Source: Flavobacteriaceae bacterium
GTDB lineage: Bacteria > Bacteroidota > Bacteroidia > Flavobacteriales > Flavobacteriaceae
Direction: 5' to 3'
Assembly (NCBI GenBank): GCA_024763365.1
Contig: JANTFO010000004.1
Location: 1 to 48,271, forward strand
Length of the DNA stretch: 48,271 nt
Shown: positions 25,228 through 33,454 of the stretch, piece after piece
Layout of the letters: every line of letters starts with the position of its first letter
Position numbering within the stretch: position 1 is the stretch's first letter
The notes under the pieces: model-generated
The model's database searches: none
What the model was told of the DNA's origin: nothing
Seen by the model: only the letters and a program-made list of their open reading frames with translations
Made by a program: the position numbers and the translations under genes

Positions 25228-25448
25228 TATTTGTTAGGGATTTTAGTTAGTTCGTCAGAGATGTGTTCTATTTTTTCAGTGTCGGTTTCGTAACGTTCAT
25301 TTAGATAATTTTTAAAGAAAAATACTTTTAAAACACCAAACATGATTATTAGTTTTAAGAAAATTATCAGCCAAAGTCTCTTGCTTGTAGTCGACATATT
25401 TTTAAAGCCTTCTTTGTAAAAGAAAAATATGTTTTTAAGTAACTTCAT
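25227..25448 (-). CDS. DUF4492 membrane protein
   Basis: 73 residues from the ATG at 25448; the upstream TTG would lie next to the -7 element. The pattern NIFFFYKEGFKNMSTTSKRLWLIIFLKLIIMFGVLKVFFF is the DUF4492 signature, with a single helix and a positively charged N-terminal part. In Bacteroidota this family is usually encoded just before cydA, which fits here: it is the first gene of the unit with the SQR-like protein, cydAB and the small peptide. It may help assemble or dock the bd oxidase; no experiment is known to me. Confidence 0.85.
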   Translation of the reverse strand: MKLLKNIFFFYKEGFKNMSTTSKRLWLIIFLKLIIMFGVLKVFFFKNYLNERYETDTEKIEHISDELTKIPNK

Positions 25449-25466
25449 TAAATTGATTTTATAGTG

Positions 25467-25494
25467 CAAATTTATTTAGAATTATTCTAAATAA
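25467..25494 (-). promoter_or_regulatory. Cytochrome bd operon promoter with palindromic operator
   Basis: On the minus strand the -7 element TAAATTTG occupies 25474-25467. A perfect 23-bp palindrome (25472-25494; half-site TTATTTAGAAT, one central base) overlaps its first three bases and covers the -10 to -30 spacer. The core half-site ATTTAGAAT is the same as that at 46244-46262 before the Mrp gene. The form resembles Fur-family and related iron-sensor boxes (NNNANNATTC-type inverted repeats), so an iron or Fe-S responsive repressor is likely; the exact regulator is not known. Confidence 0.65.
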
Positions 25495-25630
25495 AAGAAA
25501 CAATTGTTGCATTGAAAAAATAAAAGTAATATATTTTTGTTACGAAAGTTACCAAAAGCCTACATATTAATTATCACTAATTTACAATACTTTAACTATG
25601 ATTGTTTTATAGAATTATTAATAGATTTAA

Positions 25631-25638
25631 TACTTTTG
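25631..25638 (+). promoter_or_regulatory. -7 element of the DUF4834 gene
   Basis: TACTTTTG, about 18 bases before the ATG at 25657. Divergent from the cytochrome bd promoter, which lies about 150 bases away. Confidence 0.5.
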
Positions 25639-25656
25639 TGACATAATCTAAAAATA

Positions 25657-25923
25657 ATGATAGAAGCCTCTATGACCGGATTATTAAAAACCATTCTAAT
25701 TCTCTTGATCGTTTATTATGGATTTAAATTTCTGATGAGATATATATTTCCTTTATTCGTGAAACGAACTATAAATAAGATGGAAGATCGTGTGAGAAAA
25801 GAATATGAAGCACAACAGCCTCAAGCCCCTGAAGGAGAAGTTAGCATCACTAAAGTTCCTAAAAAAGAGCAGGAAAATAAAAGTAACCATGGTGAGTATA
25901 TCGATTATGAAGAAATTGAATAG
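25657..25923 (+). CDS. DUF4834 family membrane protein
   Basis: 88 residues. One helix (LLKTILILLIVYYGFKFLMRYIFPLF), then a charged cytoplasmic tail with KMEDRVRKEYE and an acidic C-terminus YIDYEEIE. This is the pattern of DUF4834, a small membrane-anchored protein common in Flavobacteriia and of unknown role. It ends two bases before the TTG start of the next gene. Confidence 0.82.
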   Translation: MIEASMTGLLKTILILLIVYYGFKFLMRYIFPLFVKRTINKMEDRVRKEYEAQQPQAPEGEVSITKVPKKEQENKSNHGEYIDYEEIE

Positions 25924-25925
25924 CT

Positions 25926-26258
25926 TTGAATTTACTAGGAAAACTTAAACCACCCTATTACGCTGTAATATTCACATCCATTCTTCGGGATCATGTTAAA
26001 TATTATCAAGAAACCAATCAAAATTTGATGGCTTTGGCAAAAGACATTCCGGGCTATCTAGGGGAAGAATCTATCAGAGATGGATTGGGAATTTCTGTTT
26101 CATATTGGAGAGATTTGGAGTCAATTGACATTTGGCGTAAAAACATGGATCATATCCTTGCTAAAAAAAGGGGGAGAGAAGAATGGTATCAAGCCTATAC
26201 CATAAGAATAGCAAAAGTGGAATGGGATAATGAGTTTTTAGGCTTTTCTAATAAATAA
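25926..26258 (+). CDS. Antibiotic biosynthesis monooxygenase (ABM) domain protein
   Basis: 110 residues with the ABM / dimeric ferredoxin-like pattern: PPYYAVIFTSILRD at the start, then MALAKDIPGYLGEESIRDG, ISVSYWRDLESIDIWRKNMDHILAKKRG and EWYQAYTIRIAKVEW. The family includes small monooxygenases and haem-degrading enzymes; no catalytic role can be assigned here. The start is a TTG two bases after the upstream stop; the only early ATG would remove the first strand, so TTG is preferred. A hairpin follows. Confidence 0.82.
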   Translation: MNLLGKLKPPYYAVIFTSILRDHVKYYQETNQNLMALAKDIPGYLGEESIRDGLGISVSYWRDLESIDIWRKNMDHILAKKRGREEWYQAYTIRIAKVEWDNEFLGFSNK

Positions 26259-26259
26259 A

Positions 26260-26290
26260 AAAATCCCGTTGTTTTCGCTATGGGATTTTC
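26260..26290 (+). terminator. Hairpin after the ABM gene
   Basis: AAAATCCC pairs with GGGATTTT around a 14-nt loop, starting two bases after the ABM stop. The following T-run is short. Probable terminator of the DUF4834-ABM unit. Confidence 0.6.
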
Positions 26291-26293
26291 TTT

Positions 26294-26311
26294 GCGGAGG
26301 AAGAGGGATTG
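26294..26311 (-). repeat. Fragment of the tRNA-Ser 3' end
   Basis: GCGGAGGAAGAGGGATT is identical to the first 17 bases at 26455-26471, which form the 3' end of the tRNA-Ser gene plus its flank. The rest of the tRNA is absent. The fragment then forms part of a small hairpin with the following CAACATCCCT. Confidence 0.7.
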
Positions 26312-26387
26312 TTGTTCCAACATCCCTTATAACGTGAGGTCAAAATGAAAAATCATATGAAACGATAGTTTCAAATGATCTAAAAAT

Positions 26388-26425
26388 AAAAAAGTCGCAA
26401 AGAAGTAAACTTCTGCGACTTTTTT
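26388..26425. terminator. Terminator of tRNA-Ser (minus) / bidirectional
   Basis: Arms AAAAAAGTCGCA (26388-26399) and TGCGACTTTTTT (26414-26425) are perfect reverse complements, with an additional GAAG/CTTC pairing in the loop and T-runs on either strand. It lies 30 bases beyond the 3' end of the tRNA. Confidence 0.8.
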
Positions 26426-26455
26426 AAATTTTAGAATGATTTTTCATTCTCTAAG

Positions 26456-26540
26456 CGGAGGAAGAGGGATTCGAACCCCCGGTACCTCGCGGTACAACGG
26501 TTTTCAAGACCGCCGCATTCGACCACTCTGCCATTCCTCC
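26456..26540 (-). tRNA. tRNA-Ser (anticodon UGA)
   Basis: 85 bases on the minus strand. The acceptor arm pairs GGAGGAA at the 5' end with TTCCTCC at the 3' end and G is the discriminator. The anticodon loop is CTTGAAA with anticodon TGA, decoding UCA. A long variable arm (TACCGCGAGGTA) identifies a class II tRNA, and GGTTCGAATCC is the T loop region. CCA is not encoded. Confidence 0.96.
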
Positions 26541-26560
26541 TAAAATATGTTACTTCTGCT

Positions 26561-26599
26561 GCATTCGACCTCCCGATGCTTCGGGACTGCCATTCCTCC
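26561..26599 (-). repeat. Interrupted fragment of the tRNA-Ser 5' end
   Basis: GCATTCGACC (26561-26570) and GCCATTCCTCC (26589-26599) match the 5' part of the nearby tRNA gene (26515-26524 and 26530-26540), but here a 16-bp hairpin TCCCGA-TGCT-TCGGGA sits between them. It cannot form a tRNA. It is a partial duplication lying 20 bases beyond the true 5' end. Confidence 0.7.
26571..26586. repeat. 16-bp hairpin TCCCGA-TGCT-TCGGGA
   Basis: One of three copies of the TCCCGA-N4-TCGGGA form in the window (also 11260-11275 and 42023-42038). It interrupts the tRNA fragment, so it looks like an insertion rather than an original part of that sequence. Confidence 0.65.
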
Positions 26600-26675
26600 A
26601 AAAATTGGACTGCAAATTTAGAGATTATTTTAATATGGGCAAGTAGGAATTATATGTTTATTTCGGTGAAACTAA

Positions 26676-27128
26676 TTATTCTTGATCCTCAGCATACCAC
26701 TCAGCATAAGAAGTACCGGTTTCATGAAGTTTTAAGCTATGAAGGGCTACTTCTTTAGGAAGCTTAGCTTTGATACGCTCTGCAAAATCCAACAACATCA
26801 TCTCACTGGTGGGTTGGTAATTTACCAAAATGACGCGTTGACCTTTGTCCGCTAAGGTTTTAGCCAGTTCTTTGTGGGGTGTATTGTTGTTAAAGATTGT
26901 AGCATGGTCAAAGATATCTACGATTTCAGCTTTTACAATTTTTTTTAGGTCTCCAAAGTCTATCACCATGCCGAGTTTGAAATGACCTACTTCAGAATTA
27001 GGTTCACCCAAAACGGTAACGGCTAGCTTATAGCTATGTCCGTGAATGTTTTTACACTTACCGTCGTATCCGTATAAGGCATGCCCTGATTCAAAATAGA
27101 ACTCTTTGGTCAAACGTATTTTTTTCAT
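26676..27128 (-). CDS. queD: 6-carboxytetrahydropterin synthase / PTPS family
   Basis: 150 residues, 6-pyruvoyl-tetrahydropterin synthase family. Zn ligands are His16 (SGHALY) and His29 and His31 (NIHGHSY), with Cys25 as the catalytic cysteine and a conserved Glu near LKLHETGTSYAEW. QueD converts dihydroneopterin triphosphate into carboxytetrahydropterin for queuosine synthesis. The promoter TAATTTTG is at 27157-27164. No queE or queC is adjacent. Its 3' end faces the tRNA-Ser region. Confidence 0.9.
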   Translation of the reverse strand: MKKIRLTKEFYFESGHALYGYDGKCKNIHGHSYKLAVTVLGEPNSEVGHFKLGMVIDFGDLKKIVKAEIVDIFDHATIFNNNTPHKELAKTLADKGQRVILVNYQPTSEMMLLDFAERIKAKLPKEVALHSLKLHETGTSYAEWYAEDQE

Positions 27129-27156
27129 TATCTGTGACTTAGATTAAAGAAGTTTG

Positions 27157-27213
27157 CAAAATTAAGAAAAGTCTATGGTAAGTTTATAAAAAATTAAAAA
27201 AAGCGTAATTTTG
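27157..27213. promoter_or_regulatory. Divergent promoter pair for queD and the TerB-like gene
   Basis: TAATTTTG occurs on the minus strand at 27164-27157 (queD) and on the plus strand at 27206-27213 (TerB-like), both matching TAnnTTTG with leaders of about 20 to 25 bases. Confidence 0.55.
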
Positions 27214-27238
27214 CACTAGATAATAAAATATAAAATTT

Positions 27239-27670
27239 ATGTCATTATTAGATCTTTTTACCAGTGGAGAGCACCAAAAGGCTAAATCTTATTTTGCCGC
27301 TCTTGTTAATATAGCTTTTGCAGATGGTAATATGGAGAAGCATGAGTTAGAATTCCTAAACAGAATGGCTATTAAACTGGGAATATCTGATGAAGAGTAT
27401 GTCAAAATATTAGAGAATCCAAATATATATCCTATTGATTCACCACTTGATTATAATGACCGTATTGAACAATTATACAATTTTACACGTATGATTTTTT
27501 CGGATGATGAGATCAAACTGGACGAGGTAAAATTGGTAAGAAGGTTGGCAGTAGGTTTGGGCTTTCCCGTAAAAAATGCAGAAAAAATTACTGACGAAGC
27601 CATTCACCTCATTGTAAATGGGAATGACTTGGATAATTTTACAGAATCGATTAAAGCAGTCAACCAATAG
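27239..27670 (+). CDS. TerB-like tellurite resistance family protein
   Basis: 143 residues, all helical. YFAALVNIAFADGNMEKHELEFLNRMAIKLGIS and a second, similar unit (FTRMIFSDDEIKLDEVKLVRRLAVGLGFP) give the acidic two-repeat pattern of the TerB/DjlA-like fold, which may bind metal through Asp and Glu. No other ter gene is nearby, so tellurite resistance should not be assumed. It ends three bases before the stop of the convergent NlpC/P60 gene. Confidence 0.78.
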   Translation: MSLLDLFTSGEHQKAKSYFAALVNIAFADGNMEKHELEFLNRMAIKLGISDEEYVKILENPNIYPIDSPLDYNDRIEQLYNFTRMIFSDDEIKLDEVKLVRRLAVGLGFPVKNAEKITDEAIHLIVNGNDLDNFTESIKAVNQ

Positions 27671-27673
27671 GGC

Positions 27674-28453
27674 TTATAAATAAGATTTGATTAGCCTCAA
27701 TTTATGTGTATAGCGCATGAGTTCTTCATTTAAAATACCTTCCTGATCTATCCTGTCGATTTTTACTCGGCCATGGGAAGCATGAATGATTTGCCCATCA
27801 TATAGTAGGATACCTACATGGGTGATATTTCCTTCTTCATTATCAAAAAATGCCAGGTCTCCGGCCTGAGCCTCTTGTAAAAATGGAACATGGACACCTT
27901 GTACAGCTTGTTGTGATGCATCACGGGCTATTTGTACGCCGTTGAGAAAATATACTATTTGACTAAAACCTGAACAATCAATACCCATCATGGTTTTACC
28001 TCCCCATAGATAAGGGGCGCCTAAATATAGTATGGCCGTTTCTACAAGACTACCTCTATCTTTTACACCTTTAATGACCGATGTTTTTATGGGGACTTTT
28101 TGAGAATTTTTATAAGTAAAAGTTTGATCCTGATAAGAAGGTAAAGTACTACCTTTTATAAGCCGTAATTTCAACTTTTGGTTTTCCCAAAAGTCACTAA
28201 CTAATTTTACCTTTTCTTGAGATTGGTATTTTTCAAAATATTCCTTGGATATCACGGTAAGTTGTGACTTTTCTATCCACCCTTGATACGTATCTTGAGC
28301 TATTTCCACAAAAGCCCAATCATCTTGATATTTTTTGATGACAAGTGCTTCTCCAAAAAGCACCTGCGAACTCATCTCGCTTCTATGATTGGGCTCGACA
28401 CGCAGTGGAGCTATGGTCAAATACATTAAAGCATAAGCGATATTTTCGTTCAT
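27674..28453 (-). CDS. NlpC/P60 (C40) cell-wall peptidase with SH3-like domain
   Basis: 259 residues. An N-terminal SH3-like part (about 10-70, with WAFVEIAQDTYQGWI) is followed by an NlpC/P60 domain with Cys160 in MMGIDCSGFSQIVYF, His212 in THVGILLYD and His224 in IIHASHGRV, the complete Cys-His-His set. Such enzymes cut the D-Glu to diamino-acid bond of peptidoglycan stem peptides. No signal peptide is visible, so it may act on recycled muropeptides in the cytoplasm, as YkfC does. A long hairpin separates it from the thiolase gene upstream. Confidence 0.88.
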   Translation of the reverse strand: MNENIAYALMYLTIAPLRVEPNHRSEMSSQVLFGEALVIKKYQDDWAFVEIAQDTYQGWIEKSQLTVISKEYFEKYQSQEKVKLVSDFWENQKLKLRLIKGSTLPSYQDQTFTYKNSQKVPIKTSVIKGVKDRGSLVETAILYLGAPYLWGGKTMMGIDCSGFSQIVYFLNGVQIARDASQQAVQGVHVPFLQEAQAGDLAFFDNEEGNITHVGILLYDGQIIHASHGRVKIDRIDQEGILNEELMRYTHKLRLIKSYL

Positions 28454-28491
28454 TAGTCGATTAATTTATAGACATTGGTCGTTAGACGGAG

Positions 28492-28541
28492 ATCTTCAGT
28501 ATGCAGAAATAGACAAAATATTAATACAGCATACTGAAGAT
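28492..28541. repeat. 13-bp perfect stem between thiolase and NlpC genes
   Basis: ATCTTCAGTATGC (28492-28504) and its reverse complement (28529-28541) flank a 24-nt AT-rich loop. No T-run follows on the minus strand, so it may be an mRNA-processing or regulatory structure rather than a terminator. Confidence 0.65.
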
Positions 28542-28558
28542 TATTGGGTTAAGATTTT

Positions 28559-29734
28559 TTATAAATTCTCAATCACCATAGCACCTGCACCACCACCTCC
28601 GTTACAAATACCCAGAGCGCCAAGTTTGGCATTATTTTGTTTCAACACGGTGATTAACGACATCAATATTCTGGCGCCACTCATCCCTAGGGGATGGCCT
28701 AGCGAAACTGCGCCACCGTTGACATTAACTTTGGCGGGGTCTAATTTCATCAAGTCCATATTGACTAAACCTACCACAGAAAAAGCTTCGTTTAACTCAA
28801 AATATTCAATATCTGACATTTGTAAATTAGCTTTTTTCAAAGCTTTTGGGATAGCAACAGCCGGTGTAGTAGTAAACCATTTGGGGTCTTGAGCAGCATC
28901 TGCATGAGCAATAATTTTTGCAAGTGGTTTGAGACCTAATTCGTTAGCTTTTTCGAGGCTCATTAAAACCAATGCAGCAGCACCATCATTTAAGGTGGAA
29001 GCATTGGCTGCGGTGACGGTTCCTTCTTTAGTAAATACGGGCCGGAGTGTTGGTATTTTTTCGAGTTTTACATTCGTAAACTCTTCGTCTTTATCCACAA
29101 TGACAGGTTCACCTCTGCGTTGCGGTACTTCCACCGGAACGACCTCATCTTTAAATCTGTTTTCTTTCCAGGCTTCTGCAGATCTACGATAAGATTCTAT
29201 AGCAAACTCATCTTGACGTTCGCGGGAAATATGATATTCCGTAGCACAAAGATCTGCAAAAGTACCCATATGTGCCTGATTGTATACATCAGTTAATCCG
29301 TCGAGTACCATTCCGTCTTTAATTTTGATATCACCAAGTTTGGTGGCTTTTCTTGCATTTTGGTAAAAAGGTACTTGCGACATATTTTCCATACCTCCGG
29401 CCACGACAATTTCTGCATCTCCGGATTTGATTATTTGAGCACCTATCATCACCGATTTTAAACCCGAGGCACAAACTTTATTGATAGTAGTACAAGGGGT
29501 GGTATTTGGTATGCCTGCAAAAAGGGCAGCCTGGCGTGCGGGCGCTTGACCCAAACCGGCTTGTAACACATTACCCATCAATACTTCGTCAACCTGATCG
29601 GGTTTTAAATTGATTCTTTCTAAAGCGGCTTTTATGGCAGTTGCACCTAATTTTGTAGCACTTACTGAGGATAGGTTACTTAGAAAACTACCAACTGGTG
29701 TACGAGCCATGGATACTATAACTATTTCTGACAT
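28559..29734 (-). CDS. Acetyl-CoA C-acyltransferase (thiolase)
   Basis: 391 residues, usual thiolase length. The acylated cysteine is Cys88 in NKVCASGLKSV; the C-terminal motifs NEAFSVV, GGAVSLGHPLGMSGAR and GICNGGGGAGAM supply the catalytic His and second Cys. The enzyme joins or splits acetyl-CoA units. The similarity is to acetoacetyl-CoA thiolases (AtoB/PhaA-like), but beta-oxidation use is also possible; no partner genes are nearby. Confidence 0.93.
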   Translation of the reverse strand: MSEIVIVSMARTPVGSFLSNLSSVSATKLGATAIKAALERINLKPDQVDEVLMGNVLQAGLGQAPARQAALFAGIPNTTPCTTINKVCASGLKSVMIGAQIIKSGDAEIVVAGGMENMSQVPFYQNARKATKLGDIKIKDGMVLDGLTDVYNQAHMGTFADLCATEYHISRERQDEFAIESYRRSAEAWKENRFKDEVVPVEVPQRRGEPVIVDKDEEFTNVKLEKIPTLRPVFTKEGTVTAANASTLNDGAAALVLMSLEKANELGLKPLAKIIAHADAAQDPKWFTTTPAVAIPKALKKANLQMSDIEYFELNEAFSVVGLVNMDLMKLDPAKVNVNGGAVSLGHPLGMSGARILMSLITVLKQNNAKLGALGICNGGGGAGAMVIENL

Positions 29735-29879
29735 GTTTGTATATTTTTAAATTTGTTGCTAAGTTAAAAAATTAAGACTAAAGAAAACAGGATTTAAGTA
29801 TTCAATATGGGAAATAATATAAAACAATAATAAGCCATAGAATTATGTAATTTAGCAAGTTAATAATCATACTGATCAA

Positions 29880-29976
29880 ATGAAACCACCATGTATAATT
29901 CTTTTTTCACACAGAGATATGATTTTGGTGGTTCCATGTTTTACCTATAAAAAAACAGAATAATAAAAACATGAAA
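29880..29976 (+). repeat. 97-bp repeated leader, copy 1, ending at the PgpH start codon
   Basis: Matches 38946-39042 on the opposite strand over 97 bases with four substitutions and no gap. It begins ATGAAACCACCATG and ends with the start codon and second codon ATGAAA of the downstream gene. It contains AACCACCA (29884-29891) that can pair with TGGTGGTT (29926-29933). No ORF; possible mobile leader or regulatory RNA element. Confidence 0.85.
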
Positions 29977-32034
29977 TCACTTTTAAATAAAATGTTTCAA
30001 AATCATACCCTGATCTACAGGCTGTTTCTATTCTTGATCTCTGTAGCTGTAATTGTATATTTATATCCCCGGGGGGGAAAATTTAAATATCAATTTCAAA
30101 AAGGGAAAATTTGGTATTATGATGACCTGTACGCTCCTTTTGATTTTGCTATCTACAAAACAGATGCTGAGTTTGCTCTGGAAAAGGAGAAAATTAAGGA
30201 GGAGCGTAAAGCGTATTTTGTGTTAAAAGATTCTATAACAAATCACGTAAAAGACCTCATTAACCAACGTATTAAACAAAACTTATTCTTTAATGACCTT
30301 GACGCATCAGATAGCGTTATGGTGAATCAATTGATTAATGATTTTATCCAAAATGATTATGCAAAAGGATTTGTAGCAGATGATGAGAATTATAGTTTTG
30401 ATAAAAAGAATTCGCTGATTTCCTTACAGAAAGGAAATGAAGTATTTCAAAGTGAATACAAAGATCTACTTCATGTGGACAATATCCATGAAAGGCTTGC
30501 CCAATTTTTCCATCCAATACAGGACAGTACTTTGCAGATTGAAATTATTGATTTTTTACTCGAGCATTTATCTCCTAATGTTTATTATGATAAAGACCTG
30601 ACAGAAAAAGCTTTACAAGATGATTTGAATGCATTGGTTCCCTACAAAGGCCTAGTTTCCAAAAAAAGCTTAATTATATCAAAAGGAGAAACGGTGGAAG
30701 GTGAAAGCTTCCTGCAACTAAATTCACTTAAAAAGGAATTTGAATCAAAAATATGGTCTCAATCTAATGTATATTGGTTATTGGCAGCTTACACTTTTTT
30801 GATAGCACTGACACTCCTGATGTTACTTTTGTTTATTAAAAAATTCCGTCCGAATATATTTGAAAACACTAGTAAAATATTTTTTATATTCTTTAATGTA
30901 GTAATGGTAGTGTTGATCACTACATTGGTGTTGAAATTCAATGCCAAGTTGTTATACGTCATTCCATTTGTCATTTTGCCTTTAGTGACCAAAGCTTTTT
31001 TTGACGAACGCCTTGGCTTGTTTACTTTTGTGCTAACAATCTTGCTTCTAGGTTTTATAGTGCCCTATACTTTTGAGTTTATTTTTATCCAGATTATTGC
31101 CGGTATAGTAACTATTTTGAGGGTTTCTGAATTGAACAAACGAGCCAGCCTTTTTAATTCTGTGGCACAAATTACCTTGGTCTATTTATTGTCTTATTTA
31201 GCTTTTTCCATAATTCAGGAAGGAAATGTTTCTCAGATCAATTGGATTAATTTAGGCTTGTTTCTGATTAATGGAATGTTGACGATTTCTTTGGTCATAC
31301 CATTGATATTTTTATATGAGAAGCTTTTTGGATTGATCTCAGATGAAACATTGAGGGAATACTCCGATGGGACTAACAAATTGTTACGGGAACTCAATGA
31401 AAAAGCACCCGGAACTTTTCAGCATTCTATGCAAGTAGCCAATTTGGCAGAAGCAGCAGCTGAAGAAATTGGTGCTAATGCTTTATTAGTTAGGACGGGC
31501 GCAATGTACCATGATATTGGAAAGATGTTTAATCCGCTGTATTTTACCGAAAATCAGTCTACAGGAGTGAATCCTCACGATGAATTATCACCCACTGATA
31601 GCGCTCAAATTATTATTGACCATGTGATACGTGGAATAGAAATAGCTAAAAAAAATAAATTGCCGGATAGGTTGATAGATTTTATCAGAACCCATCATGG
31701 GACAAATCTAGTTTATTATTTTTATAAAAAAGAGGAAGAACTCCATGAAGAAACACCTGATGCTTCTAAATTCAGTTATCCGGGGCCTATTCCTTTTTCT
31801 AAAGAAACGGCCATTTTAATGATCTGTGATGCAGCGGAGGCCGCATCAAAAAGTTTAAAAGAACCCTCTGCTCAAAAAATAGATGATCTGATCGAAAAAA
31901 TTGTCAAAGGTCAAATGGATAGCGGGCAATTTAAAAATGCGGCCATCACTTTTAAAGAGATTGAGATTGTGAAAACGGTGGTCAAAAAAAAGCTAAACAA
32001 TATCTATCACTTAAGAATAGAATATCCGGATTAA
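29971..32034 (+). CDS. pgpH: 7TM-HD family phosphohydrolase (PgpH-type c-di-AMP phosphodiesterase)
   Basis: 687 residues. A first helix (residues 14-34), an extracytoplasmic 7TMR-HDED domain up to about 260, then a bundle of seven helices to about 450, and a cytoplasmic HD domain with His485 (FQHSMQVANLAEAAAEEIG), His514-Asp515 (YHDIGKMFNPLYF) and later HVIRGIEIAKK and RTHHGTNLVYYFY. PgpH hydrolyses cyclic di-AMP to pApA and responds to the HDED domain. A G7 tract (30071-30077) lies at the outer border of the first helix. The 97-bp leader repeat ends at its start codon. It converges on the response-regulator gene with two bases between the stops. Confidence 0.9.
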   Translation: MKSLLNKMFQNHTLIYRLFLFLISVAVIVYLYPRGGKFKYQFQKGKIWYYDDLYAPFDFAIYKTDAEFALEKEKIKEERKAYFVLKDSITNHVKDLINQRIKQNLFFNDLDASDSVMVNQLINDFIQNDYAKGFVADDENYSFDKKNSLISLQKGNEVFQSEYKDLLHVDNIHERLAQFFHPIQDSTLQIEIIDFLLEHLSPNVYYDKDLTEKALQDDLNALVPYKGLVSKKSLIISKGETVEGESFLQLNSLKKEFESKIWSQSNVYWLLAAYTFLIALTLLMLLLFIKKFRPNIFENTSKIFFIFFNVVMVVLITTLVLKFNAKLLYVIPFVILPLVTKAFFDERLGLFTFVLTILLLGFIVPYTFEFIFIQIIAGIVTILRVSELNKRASLFNSVAQITLVYLLSYLAFSIIQEGNVSQINWINLGLFLINGMLTISLVIPLIFLYEKLFGLISDETLREYSDGTNKLLRELNEKAPGTFQHSMQVANLAEAAAEEIGANALLVRTGAMYHDIGKMFNPLYFTENQSTGVNPHDELSPTDSAQIIIDHVIRGIEIAKKNKLPDRLIDFIRTHHGTNLVYYFYKKEEELHEETPDASKFSYPGPIPFSKETAILMICDAAEAASKSLKEPSAQKIDDLIEKIVKGQMDSGQFKNAAITFKEIEIVKTVVKKKLNNIYHLRIEYPD

Positions 32035-32036
32035 GT

Positions 32037-32681
32037 TTATAGTTTAACCAAATCATTCCTTATGGCATACAGTACCAGGCCAATTCTATTTCTTACTCCT
32101 AATTTATCAAAAAGATCTTGTCGGTATCCATCAATGGTTTTGGGATGTTTACACATGATGTCGGCGATCTCGTTATAGGTTTTTTCCTGACAAACTAATT
32201 TTAAAAATTCCAGTTCGGTTTCTTTTAGTGCATCATCTTTTATGACATCTCCTGTTTTTGATTGATGTAGCAGAGCATCTGCTACAAGTTGGGTATGGAA
32301 GAACCCATTTGTAAGAACAGTATCCAGTGCTGATTTTAGAATATCGGGTTCTGTGTCTTTTAGTAAAAAGCCTTTAGCTCCCAGTTTAAGCATTTTGAGA
32401 ACCGTATTTTCGTGGTCTTCCATGGATATGACAATTACCTGTACATTAGGTTTGTTAGTATGAAGCCATTCCATGGTTTTAAAGCCGTCCATGACAGGCA
32501 TTTTTACATCGAGTAAGATGATTTCCGGATCTTTAGTTCCGGCATTGAAACCGGCGATGAGTTCTGCTCCGTTTTTAAAAGTATCTAATACTTTATACTC
32601 ATCAAATTCATTCACTAGGCCGGCGAGTGCCTGCGCCATCAATGAATGATCGTCTACGATAATTACTGCGTGTTTTTTCAT
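32037..32681 (-). CDS. NarL/FixJ-type response regulator
   Basis: 214 residues. Receiver domain with Asp10, Asp11 and phospho-acceptor Asp58 (IILLDVKMPVMDG), and Lys in GAKGFLLKDTEPD. The C-terminal LuxR-type helix-turn-helix is seen in ETELEFLKLVCQEKTYNEIADIMCKHPKTIDGYRQDLFDKLGVRNRIGLVLYA. It overlaps the kinase gene by four bases and is surely its partner. The target genes are not known. Confidence 0.93.
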   Translation of the reverse strand: MKKHAVIIVDDHSLMAQALAGLVNEFDEYKVLDTFKNGAELIAGFNAGTKDPEIILLDVKMPVMDGFKTMEWLHTNKPNVQVIVISMEDHENTVLKMLKLGAKGFLLKDTEPDILKSALDTVLTNGFFHTQLVADALLHQSKTGDVIKDDALKETELEFLKLVCQEKTYNEIADIMCKHPKTIDGYRQDLFDKLGVRNRIGLVLYAIRNDLVKL

Positions 32682-33454
32682 CCTTTATTAGTTTTGTTGG
32701 GGTAAGTTAGCGTGAGTGTAGTACCCTCTTTATCAGAGGTTATATTCATTTGAGTACCGATGATGGTAGCTCTACTTTGCATATTGATCAGTCCTGAGTT
32801 TTTCTTGACTTTTTCAATATCAAAACCTTTACCATTGTCACTGGCAGTGATAATCATTTTATCTGCTTGATAGTTGATCTCTACTTCTAGGTGGGTTGCT
32901 TCAGCGTGTTTGATGGTGTTGGCAAAAAATTCCTGTACGATTCTGAATAAGATGATCTCATCATCATTGGGTATATCATATGCTTCACCGATTATTTCTA
33001 GTTTGGAATCTAAAAAACTCAATCGGTTAAAACGCTCTATTTCGCCTTTGATTGAAGGTACGAGCCCTAAATTATTGATTACGTCCGCATTGAGTGTTCT
33101 GGAAAGACTCCGTATCTCTTCCAAGCTATCACCAATGAGTTGATTTACTTCAGTTAACTGAGGTTTTTGTTCTTCTTTTTTGGACAATCTGTTTAGTTGA
33201 ATTCTCGCAACAGAAAGCATCTGCCCGATATTGTCGTGCAATTCCCAGGAAATGTTTTTCAAAGCATTTTCATTGATCTCTATTTGAGAATTGACAAGCA
33301 TCTCCTCAAACTCTTTTTCTTGTTCTTTTTGCTTGATGATCATGTTTAACTTCTTTCTTTGGAAATAATTAAATAACACAAAGACCAGAATCAAGATAAC
33401 AAATAAGAGTATACTTGAAAAGTAAATTACGAATGGTAAGGCTTGCTGCTCCAT
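32678..33454 (-). CDS. HisKA_3-type sensor histidine kinase, single N-terminal helix
   Basis: 258 residues. One membrane helix (about 8-30), a short coiled coil, then the HisKA_3 dimerisation part with His73 (ISWELHDNIGQMLSVARIQLNRL) and a HATPase domain with N-box FFANTIKHAEATHLEV and G-box ASDNGKGFDIEK and GLINMQSRATIIG. There is no extracellular sensor domain, so the signal probably comes from a partner. The upstream seven-helix gene overlaps its start by 28 bases. Confidence 0.93.
   Translation of the reverse strand: MEQQALPFVIYFSSILLFVILILVFVLFNYFQRKKLNMIIKQKEQEKEFEEMLVNSQIEINENALKNISWELHDNIGQMLSVARIQLNRLSKKEEQKPQLTEVNQLIGDSLEEIRSLSRTLNADVINNLGLVPSIKGEIERFNRLSFLDSKLEIIGEAYDIPNDDEIILFRIVQEFFANTIKHAEATHLEVEINYQADKMIITASDNGKGFDIEKVKKNSGLINMQSRATIIGTQMNITSDKEGTTLTLTYPNKTNKG

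Noticed and set aside
26541-26605. Possible second tRNA next to tRNA-Ser
   Set aside because: Only pieces of the 5' half are present, with an inserted hairpin; no anticodon or T arm can be formed.
27239-27670. Tellurite resistance operon
   Set aside because: A lone TerB-like fold without terC, terD or terZ neighbours is no evidence for tellurite resistance.
29880-29976. Known riboswitch class in the 97-bp leader
   Set aside because: I could not match it to ydaO/c-di-AMP, FMN, cobalamin or other riboswitch cores; the stem is short and not strictly kept in both copies.
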